Origin: Halichondria panicea
Taxonomy: Eukaryota; Porifera; Demospongiae; Suberitida; Halichondriidae
DNA length: 64,000 bases
Assembly: GCF_963675165.1 (NCBI RefSeq)
Contig: NC_087377.1
Span: forward strand, 12,882,632-12,946,631
Reading direction: 5' to 3'
The translations under genes were made by a program, and so were the position numbers. Below, piece by piece: positions 33,006 through 45,473 of this stretch; the stretch's first letter is position 1; every line of letters starts with the position of its first letter. Under the pieces are notes generated by a model. It was not told the DNA's origin and did no database searches. It worked only from the letters and a program-made list of their open reading frames with translations.

Positions 33006-33072
33006 TAGCCTCGAATCCAGGCCGATTACCCATGGACCAGGCCGTATTTTAATCGGCCTGGTCTCGAGGTTA
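33006..33072. mobile_element. 67-base MULE-like MITE
   Basis: Starts tagcctcgaatccaggcc and ends ggcctggtctcgaggtta, with gtgcaacg on both sides. The C2 copy (44204-44250) has a 47-base version at the same site, and C3 (about 52757) has the empty site gtgcaacgctgcatg. Confidence 0.85.
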
Positions 33073-33102
33073 TAGTGCAACGTTGCATGATAAACACAAC
33101 TA

Positions 33103-33288
33103 CAGTGGAACCCCTGTATAACGGACACCTTTGGGGAACAATGTTTTGGCCTTTATACAGAGGTGGCCTTTGTTGAGACTCGAGGTTGTTTTGTACATGC
33201 ACGAACTGTTCATTTGGGACCTGGGTGCCTGGCCGTTATATAGCAGCTGGCCTTTATTCGGAGGTAGTTGTTAACAGAGGTTCCACTG
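33103..33288. mobile_element. 186-base mariner-type MITE (cagtggaacc ends)
   Basis: TA, then cagtggaacccctgtataac ... gaggttccactg, then TA. Truncated copies remain in C2 (about 44258-44413, 5' end lost) and C3 (about 52787-52905, 3' end lost). Confidence 0.85.
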
Positions 33289-33790
33289 TATTCATTATGC
33301 ATTAATTCTCAAATGAAAAACATGTACAATTAATGTATATACACTCATGCAGAATCTGTGCGATCCTTCTCTACTGGTGAAGCAATGGCAGTCAGTGTGG
33401 CAGCTACATTCACTATCTCCATAGCGATTGGACTCTTGCTGGGGATGTCTCTAATTATGCATTATGTAATAATATTATGTAATTATAATTATATGCATTA
33501 TGTATTACAGGAATAGGGGTTGCTACACAGTAAGACAGCGACAGGAAGAAAGCATTCAACCCACTGTGCCAAGTGGTCCTGTTTACGAAGAAGTTACTCC
33601 TATCCAAGAACAAATTGAGCTGAAACTGAATGAAGCATAATTAAACGGACCATTATAATTAACAGTACTAGCCCAGTACTACATGTCTGAAAGCCTAAAT
33701 TCGTGTATTGTGTACCTGCATAAAAAGCAGAGAATGAATGAATTATGAAGCTGTTTGGTAAAGATCATTAATTAATGTCATAATTGACTA

Positions 33791-33997
33791 CCGTATAGCG
33801 GGTAAGTTTCGTGGGGTAAAAAATTCGTTCAACTCGAGAAACAGTGGTTTTCGTGAGTAAAAATTTCGTTTAGTCTCGTGGCTGCACGGCATTCCTACGT
33901 TCCGATAAGCGACGCCTACGTTAACATTTCGTGGAGGTCAGCCTGCCCACGAAAATAACAAATATTTTACCCCACGAAAATTACCCGCTATATACGG
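33791..33997. mobile_element. 207-base palindromic MITE with TA flanks
   Basis: ccgtatagcgggtaa ... ttacccgctatatacgg with TA on each side and inner pairing ttcgtggggtaaaa / ttttaccccacgaa. Present after C3 (53369-53572) but absent after C2, where the site reads gactataattatag (about 45607). Confidence 0.85.
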
Positions 33998-34054
33998 TAG
34001 GTATATAGTTGGGTGAGTTGCATGTGATATGGTTCTATAAAGCTGATCATGGCA

Positions 34055-34114
34055 CCCCAAATCAACAAGCAGACAACAATTTTACCCCAAATCAACAAGC
34101 AGACAACAATTTTA
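34055..34114. repeat. 30-base tandem duplication
   Basis: Two identical units of ccccaaatcaacaagcagac... (34055-34084, 34085-34114). The matching places downstream of C2 (45667) and C3 (53626) have one unit. Confidence 0.93.
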
Positions 34115-36500
34115 CTGATACATTGAATGACGATAAGACCAGATAGGAGCATTAGACGTCTGCGACGTATTTGACCAGCAATATCGTTATGAACGAATAC
34201 CCCTTTCAGGACATCCAAACCAAACTCTCAGAAGTACTAACGGACCCGCCAGGCCCTACTTGGCACACCAATATGTTAGACATGCCGTTTCCTATATGCT
34301 TGTTTTGAGTTGAGCTAGATCGACAAGTCTATACATGTATACACACCTATAGTAACACCCGTTCTGTTTTAGTCATTCTCAATGATATTTTCTGAAAACT
34401 AATAATAATGCAATCGATTTGATTCTCATTATAATTATTTGTAAGAGATGATATGCTGAGCTTAAAATAAAGAATTTTTGTATTCCGTATTTAGTGAGTA
34501 AGGTTAAACATTCGGGGTTTTCGTTGATTAAGCACATACACCGCGAACATACTAATATCGCATGCATGCATGCACGTCAAAAGGCTATAGCCCAAGGATC
34601 TGCAAATTAAAGGTCTTTCCGCAAAAGTTTATACCCTCGAAATAATTATCTGTTTTTCATAAAACAGTGAAGCCTGCATGGCTGCCTATTACATAAACAG
34701 GCCATCCTCAATATGCAGCCAGGTTAATGAGCACTAAAGTCTCCAAACAAGTATAGTGTGTGTATTAGCAGGTCACCTCTTTATTACAGCAACTGTTGGT
34801 GTGCCCAAGGGTTACATGGTGGCTGCTATAACATCATGACACAAATATGACCCCGTGCGGATTCACCTGCGGTTTGAAGCAGGTGCAACACAGTCACACT
34901 GCATGAGGAGAAACATAACTGCTTTGCATTGGACATTGTGGTGTTTCTGTAGGAGAAATTGAATACCTGTCAATTGCAAATGAAAGTAGTCAAAAGAGCT
35001 AGAGGAATACAGTTTACAAAGCTCTTATTAGGCCCTGATGTATTATGTTTTTTGTTGCACACATTATTCTCAAACAAAATCCAAAAATGTGATAATTATA
35101 GACGTAGACATAAACACAGCACACACAATACATATGATTCTCAGTGTTGTCTTGCTGACTTTATTAACTTAAATATTCACCTTTACCATTTTTTGCCATG
35201 ATAACGTCGTTATGCAAAACTTAATGTATTCATAATAGACACTTTATTATTCCCAATTATAAAAGTATATGGACACACAATGTATTATGGGTGTGGTTGT
35301 ATTTAGTTCAAGCTTTGCACATGTGATTGTTTGATAAAGTATTAAAACAGTTCATAGGAAATGAGTATGCCAAGTTGCAGCAAGGTAAAAGATATATACT
35401 TCTGCATGTATAAATATAAATACTCTCATGAATATTGATTGCTTCACCCTGCATCGTAGATTATACAATTGGTCCTGACTTCATGCATGGGTACTGCTAG
35501 CAAATCAACTGGGTAAGTGTTTATAGTATAGTACACCTGCTATATGATGCCCAATTCATAAAGGCTGCTGGTAGATCTACTGAGAAAAATATTACTTATC
35601 CAGAAGCAGAGTAAATCCCTTTGGCTTTCATTGTCTGTTTTTAATTGTCTATAATAATTGTCCAGATGCCGTAAATGAACATTCTGTTGATGAAGTGTGC
35701 AAACAGTTTGCCCTGGAGAGTTGGTTTCTCTAATTTGCACTCATGACAATGTTGGTGGTCAACAAACTCACTGGATCGTCAGTGGCTCTCAGCCTTGTGA
35801 TGAATTTGTAAGCCACTTCACTGATTCGACTGAAGACATGTGTGGTTCGTTCACTATTACGAGGATAGGTAATACAGTTTTTACATTATACTCAACTATT
35901 CAAATACCTGCCACTGAGGCACTGGACGGTACTCTGATTGAGTGCTTTTCTGGTGCTCTTACATCGTCTCCACAAGTTGGCAACATCACACTGAATGTGA
36001 TAGGTAAGTCATTGCTAGCTGCAGCCTACCTTTTTGTACTGCTACAGATATAAATGCATTGCCTGTAACTGCCTGGGTGGCAAATCTGAGAACTAACAAT
36101 TTATGTTCTGTTCTGGAGTGGGACCCACTGGACGCACCATACCAAAGATGTGTTACTGGATACACTATCAACCTGAATGGAACAGTGTACAATACCACAA
36201 ACACATCTCTATCATTAGCTGGAGAGAGCCTCTCTTACTGTGAGACTCAGACAGTGACTGTGACACCACTCACACTCAATGGACTCTTATCGCCAGATAC
36301 CTCAAATATCACAGTGATCAATAGAGGTGCCTGTAATGCGACAGCATTATTGTTCAATTTGTGTGTCATAATTTTTAGATTTGGGGACTCCAGCATTATC
36401 TGCCTCCTTCACCATCCATACTGAAGTGCTACTGAAGCTGCAAATAATGGTCCATGCATGTGTGTATTAGTTATTACATGGCTATGAGTGCCACGAACTG

Positions 36501-36608
36501 TTTATTGGCCCGGTATAAGATAAGATTGTGGTCAAGGGCCTTTAGATTTTGGTGTTTATTGGCCCGGTAGAAGATAAGATTGTGGTCAAGGGCCTTTAGA
36601 TTTTGGTG
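36501..36608. repeat. 54-base tandem duplication
   Basis: Two units starting tttattggcccggta, differing at one base, inside the D locus. E and F have one unit. Confidence 0.9.
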
Positions 36609-36627
36609 GCTGGAATTACGTAATAAC

Positions 36628-36800
36628 CAGTGGCGTAGGCAAAGGGGGGCTCACGGGGCTAGAGCCCCCCCCCTTTTGTGCTCCATCAACTCCAACTTAG
36701 CTTGTATCACTGTGATCTGTCAATCTATTCTGCACTGTACTGATCTATTCTGCACTGATTTGAGCCCTGCCCTTCCCAAAATCCTGGCTCTACGCCACTG
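36628..36800. mobile_element. 173-base hAT-like MITE (cagtggcg ends)
   Basis: Ends cagtggcgtagg and ctacgccactg. The flank ataac is repeated at 36623-36627 and 36801-36805. E (48780) and F (56719) have the empty site taataactgcat. hAT elements usually duplicate 8 bases; only 5 are visible here. Related ends (agtggcggatc) occur at 37990, 48299, 56245 and 60645. Confidence 0.8.
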
Positions 36801-37402
36801 ATAACTGCATGGAAACCAGCATATGCTGCATAGCAAACTTCCCACAAGGATCACAATAATATTTACGTCAAGAGTGTGTCCCTATATAAAAGCAGTATAA
36901 TTATAGTTGACAGTTTGGGTGCGAGGTGAGTTTCTCTCTCCAGAGGTCAATTTTCTGTATGCCAGAATACATGCAGCCATATATTGGCATTGCTCAAAAA
37001 GGCAACAAAATTAATATGTATATATTGCATGTCCTCATATTTACTATTAGCTATTATCTCTACAGGAAATTTCGACTGATATTGCACCCATTCAATCGAT
37101 TTCTCAGACCAATCTCCTGGAGATGCTTACACAGTGTGTGTGATGTTCAGAAACAAGGACTGCTCTGCAATCAACTCCACTACTGTGACTGGTAAAAATG
37201 CATATGCTGGCATATCATCAAATTCATGATTTCGTATCTTTCAGTTTTATCTTTCTACGTGTTTAATCGTAGTTAGCCCGCTATGAGAATTATATCATTT
37301 ACACTGTAACTCATGCTCAAATGAAAAACATGTATAATACACTCATGCAGAATACACTCATGCAAAATCTGTGCGGTCCCTCTCGACTGGTGAAGCAGTG
37401 GC

Positions 37403-39079
37403 ATATGCATTTGCATTGTTTGGTAGATTATTATGCATAAAATAACTTATTGGGTCAAGTTTTATATGAATGACGATAAGAACAGATAGGGGGGCATCAG
37501 ACATCTGCGACGTTTGACCAGCAATAGCATTATGAACAACTGCCCCTTCCAGGCTGGTTTCAGACATCCAAACTCTCAGAAGTACTGACAGACCCTATAC
37601 TGTGTTGCCCGTTCTGTTTTACTCGGCATTCTCACAATGATACTTTCTGAAAGCTCACAATTAATGCAATCGATTTGATATGTATCTGTAAGATGCATGA
37701 TATGCTGAGAGCTCAAAATAAAAATGTTCAAGAATTTGAGCACCGCATACCGTATTATATAGCGAGTATATTTCGGCGATAAACGTTAGCGGTTTTTGCA
37801 GATACTAATATCGTATGCATGCTTGCGCGTCAAAAGACTATATTGAATCTGCAAAATTTCTTATAATTATATGGTCTTCTGTAAACATTTATACCCTAGA
37901 AATATATACTTGCTGTATATACGGTAAGCAATAAAATTATAATGACACTTTGATAATAATTGCAACTCTGCACAGTATATACGTGTAACCAGTGGCGGAT
38001 CTAGAAAAAGTGGTAGGCAATACAGACAGACACACAGACAAACACACTACCGTATACCTCGCTTGCGCATGCGCACCGAGGCATATAATAAACAGATTGT
38101 GACACTCATAGCCATGTAATAACTATTACATAATCTGCTTGTATAATCTGTTACAGTCTGAAAACCAGGAGGCTCTGCCCCCCCCCCCCATATTATATAT
38201 ACATACCGTATTACGTAAAATTATATATGCATGCACCAATAGTTTAATGTTCAATACCTTCATACTCTACTTTATTTGGTTGTTGCACTGTATCTACCTC
38301 GATCAATCCCTATTATGTTAATTGTGCTTCCCCAGTTATAATTAATACCGAGGCAAATTTTTCAATTCAAAGAAAAATCAAAAAGAAAAATCAGCCTGGG
38401 ACCAAGGTTATAATATGAGGGTACCGGTATAATTATGCTTTCTTCGATAATGGAACATTTGATCCAAAAGCAATCATGCACTATACTTGTATAAAGTTAG
38501 GCTTAGCGGGGAGGGGGGGATATTTGTAGTTGAGCAATATTTAGTCAGTTTGTGATCTGGTTGCTGCTTGTACTGGCAGGTAAAGGTAGTCAAGGTCGTT
38601 TCATTTGTTGTGTTAAAATAATCGTGCGCAGGATTTAAACCTTTCCCAGCTTTAGCCGACCATAGTCGGCATGGCTACTGATATAGTTTAAAAAATCATT
38701 GTGCACGCTGTGTTGGAGCTATGTGAACGCTGCAGGTATCAGCACATGCACATTGATAATTAACCACGACAAGCACGCCGAATAGTTCCCCCTGAAAACT
38801 ACCGCTAACTTCTTTCACAATATGTAGGCATTTGAAAAGTATACAGTTGCAAAGTACTTGTAAAGGCTTATAATGGATGTACACAAGACTGCGACCCCCA
38901 AAGGGGGCGTGGCTAACATTTCGGCTCGCTCTGTACCCCCCTTTCTGAAATCCTGCATCCGCCACTGAATTATACTCAATATGCACAGGTAAGGGTATTT
39001 ATTACTTACAACTACAACTGCACACCACAACATACTGCAATAAAAGAGTTGAGGCCTTCAGACAGTTCAGTTTAATAAG
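37403..39079. other. Intergenic; inverted duplicate of 59700-61210
   Basis: The 3' flank of D (37440-38640) matches the reverse complement of the 3' flank of gene G (about 61210-59700), including a cagacagacacaca microsatellite and a C/G homopolymer (38179-38189). No gene seen. A second hAT-like end (gatgcaggatttcag) is at about 38950. Confidence 0.6.
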
Positions 39080-41183
39080 CTATGATAACGGTCCGTATGC
39101 ATCATTCAGTTTCAGCTCAATTCCATCTTGGATAGGAGTAACCTCTTCATAAACAGGACCACTTGGCACAGTGGGTTGAATGCTTTCCTCCTGTCGCTGT
39201 CTTACTGTATAGCGTCCCTTATTCCTGAAATACATAATGCAGTACATTACAGACATCCCCAACAGGAGTCCAATCGCTATGGAGATAGTGAATGTAGCTG
39301 CCACACTGACTGCCACTGCTTCACCAGTAGAGAGGGACCGCACAGATTCTGCATGAGTGTATTCTGCATGAGTGTATTATACATGTTTTTCATTTGAGCA
39401 TGAGTTACTGTAATGAGTATATCATAGCGGGCTAACTACTAGTAAACACCTCACGACTCTAGCTTATTCACTAATGTTGAAGTAAACAATACTATTTGCG
39501 ATTGTTTCACTATCTACCAGTTATTCGCCTCCATGTAGCATACCTCCTAATACATGTAGAGCCAATATGAAATTTCCAGTGACTGGAAAAACGACATCAT
39601 TTGATTGGTTGCTGGCCAGAACAACTCTAATGGTGTAGGTGTAGAAGACTCCAGCAGTGATGTCGGTGAAGGTTACTGTGATTTGGTTGGTTGTGTACGG
39701 GAAGAGGAGGGTGATTGGGTCCGAGTGAGGGGGGGAGAGGGTGGAGACAATGAGCAGGTCACTGGGAGGGTAGCCAGTGAAGGGGAGAGACAAACGAACC
39801 GTGTAGTTAGTGTCTGATGGTGTAATTTCTTGTACGGTAATCATTGTAGCTGGAACTGAAAGATACGAATGAACTTGATGATATGCCAGCATATGTATTT
39901 TACCAGTCACAGTAGTGGAATTGAATGCAGAGCATTCCTTGTTTCTGAACATCACACACAATGTGTAAGCATCTCCAGGAGATTGGTCTGAGAAATCAAT
40001 CACAACTGAACTCCCATTAAATAATGTGGTAGGAACACAATCCTCTCCACTCGTTATGTATCCAAACATTCGAATGGGTGCAATAACAATTGAAATTTCC
40101 TGGAATCAAAAATTATTAATTTACGAAAACAACGAAAGCAATAACACTACCTGGAATACTATTTGGAGCTTCAGTGCTTCATTTTGGATTATGAAGGAGG
40201 CGGATAATGCTGGAGTCCACAAGTCTAAATGTGATACCACATTAATGAATGAGCTCAAGTATGCAGTCACATACCTGGATTGATCACAGTGATATTTGAG
40301 GTGTCAGATGATAAGAGTCCATTGATTGTGAGTGGTGTCACAGTCACTGTCTCATAGTAAGGGAGCCTCTCTCCAGCTAATGATAGAGATGTGTTGGTGG
40401 TATTGTACACTGTTCCATTTAGGTTGATAGTGTATCCAGTAACACATCTCTGGTATGGTGCGTCCAGTGGGTCCCACTCCAGAACAGGACATAAACTATT
40501 AGTTCTCAGATTTGCCACCCAGGCAGTTACAGGCAGTGCATTTATATCTGTATAGCAGTTCACACAAATAGGTAGGCTGCAGCTAGAAATTGTTACTCAC
40601 CTATCACATTCAGTGTGGTGTTGCCAACTAGTGGCGATGAAAAAAGACCACCAGCAAGACATTCAATCAGAGTACCATTCAGTACCTCAGTGACAGGTAT
40701 TTGAATAGTTGAGCTCACTGTAGGGCCAGTGTTGTTGCTGACCATGGTGATGGTGAATTGACCACACGTGTATTCTGCAAAACCAGTAGTGTGGCTCACT
40801 AAACCATTGCAAGACATGGCTCCACTAATTTCCCATCGACTTTGTTCGCCATTAACGTTGTCATGGCTACAGGTTAGAGAGACCAACTCTCCAGGACAAA
40901 CTGTTAGCACTTCTCTTTCATCAGTAATATTTGACAGAAATGCTGAGTTTCCATACACAGTATCTAGACAATAGTAAACTAAGCAACTCATTGTTCAGTA
41001 TAATTATGCACCCTACTCTTTGTCTATATAAACTTACCCAGTTGATTTGTGGCTAGCAGTATCCATGAAGCTAGGACCAACGGGATAATCTACAGAATTA
41101 GAAGAGAAGCATTGATTTCTTTTTTGTTACAACATACAGGTATTCATAGATTTGGATCTTACCTTGCAACTTGACACACTCAT
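39080..41183 (-). CDS. Array receptor B (Ig-FN3-beta-FN3-TM, twin-tyrosine tail)
   Basis: Exons, minus strand: 41183-41163, the signal exon near 41090-41039, 40963-40601, 40547-40275, 40224-40151, 40099-39904, 39855-39544 and 39348-39080; 1560 nt, 519 residues, open throughout. MSVSSCK plus IIPLVLASW is the signal peptide. The Ig exon has the VCPGELVSLTC / TLIECLAGG cysteines; FN3, beta domain and second FN3 follow. The last exon encodes the stalk ESVRSLSTGEAVAVSVAATF, a helix (SIAIGLLLGMSVMYCIMYF), a basic border and a tail with GPVYEEV and, 14 residues later, YGPL. The paired YxxV/L motifs look like a long-spaced ITAM or SH2 docking pair. Two acceptors 15 bases apart precede the last exon. 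This is the best-preserved full-length member and a good reference for the family. Confidence 0.85.
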
Positions 41184-42539
41184 GATCTATATAGATCTCA
41201 CTACAATTATCTCTGTTGTCTTCAAACACTGCCTGCATTAATTGGACTAGATCTATCTTTGACAATCCATACCCATTCAACATCTTCAGCACATTGAGAG
41301 CATTGATCAAAGCATAGATAAAAGTGAGAATCTATAATTATGGTTGAGACCAATCACGAATGTCATGTAAACTTGCAGTTACTGCTCTTATAATCCATGT
41401 TAATTTCACTCCTGCAAACAGCTGAGTATATAAGTGTGCATCTAGACTACATGCTAATTATCTGCATGAAACTACGTAACAATGATGCAATCTGAGCACA
41501 ATAGTATGATTTTGAATTCATGCCTCTATGCCCTAGATGCTCTCCTGATGGAATGGATGGAGAGGCTATAATTATGCTAACAGTGTGTCCTAGAGAGTTG
41601 GTTTCGCTATACAACCTGCAGCCATGACAATAGATTGATAGTGAACAACATTGATGGACAATAATTATTAGTGGAAGTGTATTTTACAATCGTTTAGTGA
41701 GCCACACTCATTTCATGGTTTCACAGAAGACACATGCATGCAAAATATTATTTGAATGGACGTCTGTCAAGTTGTAGAACGCTCATTTGCAATAAAAGGC
41801 GTGTGCATCCATCAATTCTTGACGATTGCATGTGAATGGATTACACGTGAACAATCTTCAACAATCTGATAATCAATTGATTTATTATCAGAAATTGATT
41901 TGATCGATAATAAATTTTTTTATGATTTATGAATTGTTGTGGACCAGCTTTGATGTGATTGATGTAATAGCTCAATTACAGGCCATCCTCACAATTATAA
42001 GCGGCCTGGAATCGAGGGTCTTGATTAGCTATCTCATATGATAGGTTGATCAGTCATATGACTATAACGCAGAAGCGAGACACATCAAAAATTATAGAGA
42101 AAGGCCCATTGTCACAAAATTGTGGTGTTTTTCAGTGAAAGAATAATTATAGATCTACATGTATATAATTATATATTATAGCCTCTATTCCAGGCCGAGT
42201 TTTTGCTTTTATAACGGTTAGGTAAATGTAGTTATAAAAACGAAAACTCGGTCTGGGATCGAGGCTATACATGTATAGCTATAATTGATTCTGCGGTAAT
42301 AATTATGTCTACAATCTCATTAAAATTAAGTCAGGTCCTTCAATTATTTTTTATATATAGTTATTAGCCTAGCTAAGTTGTCATCGTTTAATCGGCTCCT
42401 CTTAATCTCGTCTTAATCAATTGACTGAATGAGCGTTTTAAGTTCAGGCAAGGGCATGACAGACTAAACATGTTTCAGGAGTTCTAGAATATAGTGAAAC
42501 AAGCTTGTCACTTCACCGAACATTCTTTTAACAGGGCCA
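41184..42539. other. Duplicated 5' flank of gene B
   Basis: Counterpart of 26835-29229 without the 26941 MITE and the 28531 insertion. Contains the hairpin MITE 42179-42267. No gene seen. Confidence 0.55.
42179..42267. mobile_element. 89-base MULE-like hairpin (orthologous to 28173-28261)
   Basis: Same ends, same arms and same flanks as the copy upstream of gene A. Confidence 0.8.
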
Positions 42540-44203
42540 ATCAATTCAGCTGCTTGTATAGAAGCAAGTTAGAGCCTGTGGCATGAGTAATGTATGTAGA
42601 GGGCATGGACTGCATGCACTTTCAATCGAATTTGTACACCTGTCTTGGCTCCAAAAAACATGTGTGGTTCGTTCACTATTACGAGGATAGGTAATACAGT
42701 TTCTCATACTTGCCACTGAGGCACTGGACAATACTCTGATTGAATGCTTTTCTGGTGGTCTTACATAGTCTCCACAAGTTGGCAACACCACACTCAATGT
42801 GATAAGTCAGTGAAACAACAAGTTTCATGCTAGCTACACCATAATAATTTTTTGCAACTGTATACAGATCTAAATGTGTCTACTGTAACTGACTGGATGG
42901 TAAATCGTAATAAGTATATATTTTTCTCAGTAGATCTACCAGCAGCCTTTATGAATTGGGCATCATATAGCAGGTGTACTATACTATAAACATCTCTATC
43001 ATTAGCTGGAGAGAGTCTCCCTTACCATGAGAATAAGACAGTGACTGTGACACCATTCACACGAAATGCACTCTTATTTCCTGACACCTCAAATGTCACG
43101 GTGATCAATATATAGAGGCCCGGGGGGGTGCATGTAATGCGACAGCATTATTCAGTCAATTTGAGTGTCACATTATTCAGATATAGGGACTCCAGCATTA
43201 TCCGCCTCCTTCACCATCTATAATTATACTAAAGCTGCAAATAATGGTCCATGCAGGTATGTATGTATTAGTTATTGCATGCATGGCTATGAGTGCCACA
43301 AACTGTTTATTGGCCCGTTAGTATGGTCAAGGGTCTTTAGCCCGAGATCATTATCTAGCGTTATTTTAGAGACAAATCAGCCTGGGAACGAGGCTACGTA
43401 TGCTAAACCATGCATTGTCATTTTTCTAGGCAACATTGTAGGGTATATAATTAACAGAACTGCCAATTAAAAGTGAAAACTATCTTGTCAATTGTAGGGT
43501 ATTTTGCTCTGACCTGCCTCAAATCGAAATTGAAAATGGTGTCTTGGAATATAATATGGAGGAAGATGCGTTTAATGCTACTAAGACCGAACGGAACTGT
43601 TTCAACATACACATGCATAATAGATACAGACTGGATGGAAATATATACCACAAGGATTTGTGACACTGGAAATTGGACGGGCACAGAACCTGCATGTATG
43701 CATACATTTTATGCTATGTATACATGTATGATTGTATACGTATACATGTACATGTATAGTTATTATTTGGCCTGACCAACAGGAGCAGTTCCGCTGGCCC
43801 TGCAAGCGGTTCACACAAAAGTTATTACAGTAACACTATCGCTTGTAGGGTCGGCTGTACATGCATGTACATCTGTAGAGGATGTGAACATTTCAATACA
43901 CCTGTATAATGCTCATATAACTGCTCTCTGTACATTATGGAGTGGGACCAACATCAAAAAGAAATTTATAAGATGCTCTACATCATCAGTGATATAATGC
44001 AGCCAGGTTAACAAGCAGTAAAGTCTCTATAATTATAGTATATGCATGTGTTACAGGTATAACTTCTTCATTGCAGCCACTGTTATAGTGCATGTGCCCT
44101 ACAGTACTATAGGGTTGCATGGTGGCCGCTAAATTCATATTGACACAAATATGACCCCACTTACAGGCTCACCTGCGGATTCAGTGTGAAGCAGGTGCAA
44201 CGC

Positions 44204-44250
44204 TAGCCTCGAATCCAGGCCGTATTTTAATCGGCCTGGTCTCGAGGCTA
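44204..44250. mobile_element. 47-base MULE-like MITE (same site as 33006)
   Basis: tagcctcgaatccaggcc ... ggcctggtctcgaggcta flanked by gtgcaacg. Shorter than its C1 counterpart by a central segment. Confidence 0.85.
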
Positions 44251-44449
44251 GTGCAACGTTGTTTGGGGAACAATGTTTTGGCCTTTATACAGAGGTGGCC
44301 TTTGTTGAGGGGTTGTTTTGTACACTAACTGTTCATTTGGGACCTGGATACCTGGCCGTTGTATAGCAGCTGGCCTTTATTCGGAGGTGATTGTTAACAG
44401 AGGTTCCACTGTATTCATTATACATTAATTCTCAAATGAAAAACATGTA

Positions 44450-45167
44450 CAGTGCCTGTAACCTAGGGAGTAGAATACAAACATTTGTACTTAAGTGTAT
44501 CTTGAGTTTGGAACATTTCTAAGAAATGATGCTGATATAAGTTATACCTGTGTAGGTGAATGAATAAGCTACAAACATATTCAAAAATATTTCTCTAAAA
44601 CATTGTTATAGTGGAAAATCATTTAGGTGAAAACGGGGATGATTGTAAAAAAATGTATGTAACATCAATTATCTATGGAAGTAAAATGTTTCTAGAAAAA
44701 TTGCTTCTACAAAAAGATAGACAATTTATTAACAATTACATGTGTAAAAAAATTAGACCTTAGCCGAAAAATTTACTTGAAATCTCTCCCTAAGCGAAAA
44801 GGCACCCAAAAACACACATAATGGAGTACGAAACAGCGTGTGTACTTATGTAACCGATTTTAATTCATGCATATGTTACCTCAACTATCCACTGATGTTA
44901 TGCCAGAGTTCCAGACCTTAGCCGACAACGGTTGGTGTTTTTCCTCCCTAAGCTTTTGCTCACTATAATAATTTGTTGCTGTTGTAAAAGCAACCACATA
45001 CCCACCACCTTAGGTTGCCATGGAAACGTTTTTGGATATGTTGAAGCTCAAGAATTCACCTACACTTTGGTATCATCAAAATTTCTTAGAAATGTTTTAA
45101 GGTCAAGATATTCACATTTATGTACCAAAATGTGGTATTCTACTCCCTATATAGGTTACTTGCACTG
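44450..45167. mobile_element. 718-base mariner-like MITE with empty site in C1
   Basis: TA at 44448-44449, then cagtgcctgtaacctaggg ... ggttacttgcactg, then TA at 45168-45169. C1 has the empty site catgtacaattaatg at about 33321. The interior carries aaaatttacttgaaatctctc-type sequence also found inverted in the C1 element. No transposase motif. Confidence 0.9.
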
Positions 45168-45473
45168 TACAATTAATGTATGCATGTACGCATGCAGAAT
45201 CTGTGCGGTCCCTCTCTATTGGTGAAGCAGTGGCAGCCAGTGTGGCAGCTACATTCACTATCTCCATAGCGATTGGACTCTTGCTGGGGATGTCTCTAAT
45301 TATGCATTATGTAATTATAATTATATGCATTATGTATTACAGGAATAGGGGTTGCTACACAGTATAAGACAGCGACAGGAAGAAAGCATTCAACCCACTG
45401 TGCCAAGTGGTCCTGTTTACGAAGAAGTTACTCCTATCCAAGAACAAATTGAGCTGAAACTGAATGAAGCATA

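Larger units (their letters stand above)
29230..33640 (+). pseudogene. Array pseudogene C1 (Ig-FN3-sushi-TM-tail relics)
   Basis: Recognisable pieces in order: a truncated Ig exon (about 29360-29500), an FN3 exon (about 29566-30010) split by two hairpin MITEs, the short exon 30062-30100 and 30834-30863 split by a mariner-like MITE, a frameshifted sushi exon (about 31100-31312, LPQSEIENGVLEY ... ICDTGNWTGTEPAC) and a membrane/tail exon (33354-33640). The helix is interrupted by an AT-rich insertion at about 33455-33500. The tail ends at NEA-stop, losing the second tyrosine through a 6-base AATTAT-type insertion shared with C2 and C3. The sushi relic shows that the ancestral C gene had an ectodomain more like locus 2. 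Confidence 0.8.
35361..37402 (+). pseudogene. Array pseudogene D (sister of E and F)
   Basis: Same exon order as E. The ATG exon 35361-35384 (MSMPSCSK) is intact. The signal exon (from 35460) has a CATG insertion at 35486-35489 that shifts frame. The Ig exon (from about 35667) lacks one G in the GATGAAG-GTGTG motif near 35692. FN3 (36051-36325) and the short exon (about 36380-36460) are readable. The beta-domain exon (from 37064) has lost about 60 bases, the second FN3 exon is absent, and the membrane exon stops after about 36 bases at 37402. It cannot make a receptor. It keeps a doubled 3' acceptor (atgcag twice, 15 bases apart) before the membrane exon, as in B and F. Confidence 0.85.
42540..45473 (+). 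pseudogene. Array pseudogene C2
   Basis: Sister of C1 with the same relics: Ig fragment (about 42660-42790), FN3 fragment (42870-43110, middle replaced by sequence like 35540-35580), short exon 43190-43255, frameshifted sushi exon (43505-43696) and membrane/tail exon (45196-45473). The tail has the same NEA-stop ending. A 718-base mariner-like MITE sits in the intron before the membrane exon. The shared defects show that C was already dead or tail-altered before duplication. Confidence 0.8.

Noticed and set aside
36580-36801. Frame with Arg/Ala-rich start
   Set aside because: Covers the hAT-like MITE and a C homopolymer; not coding.
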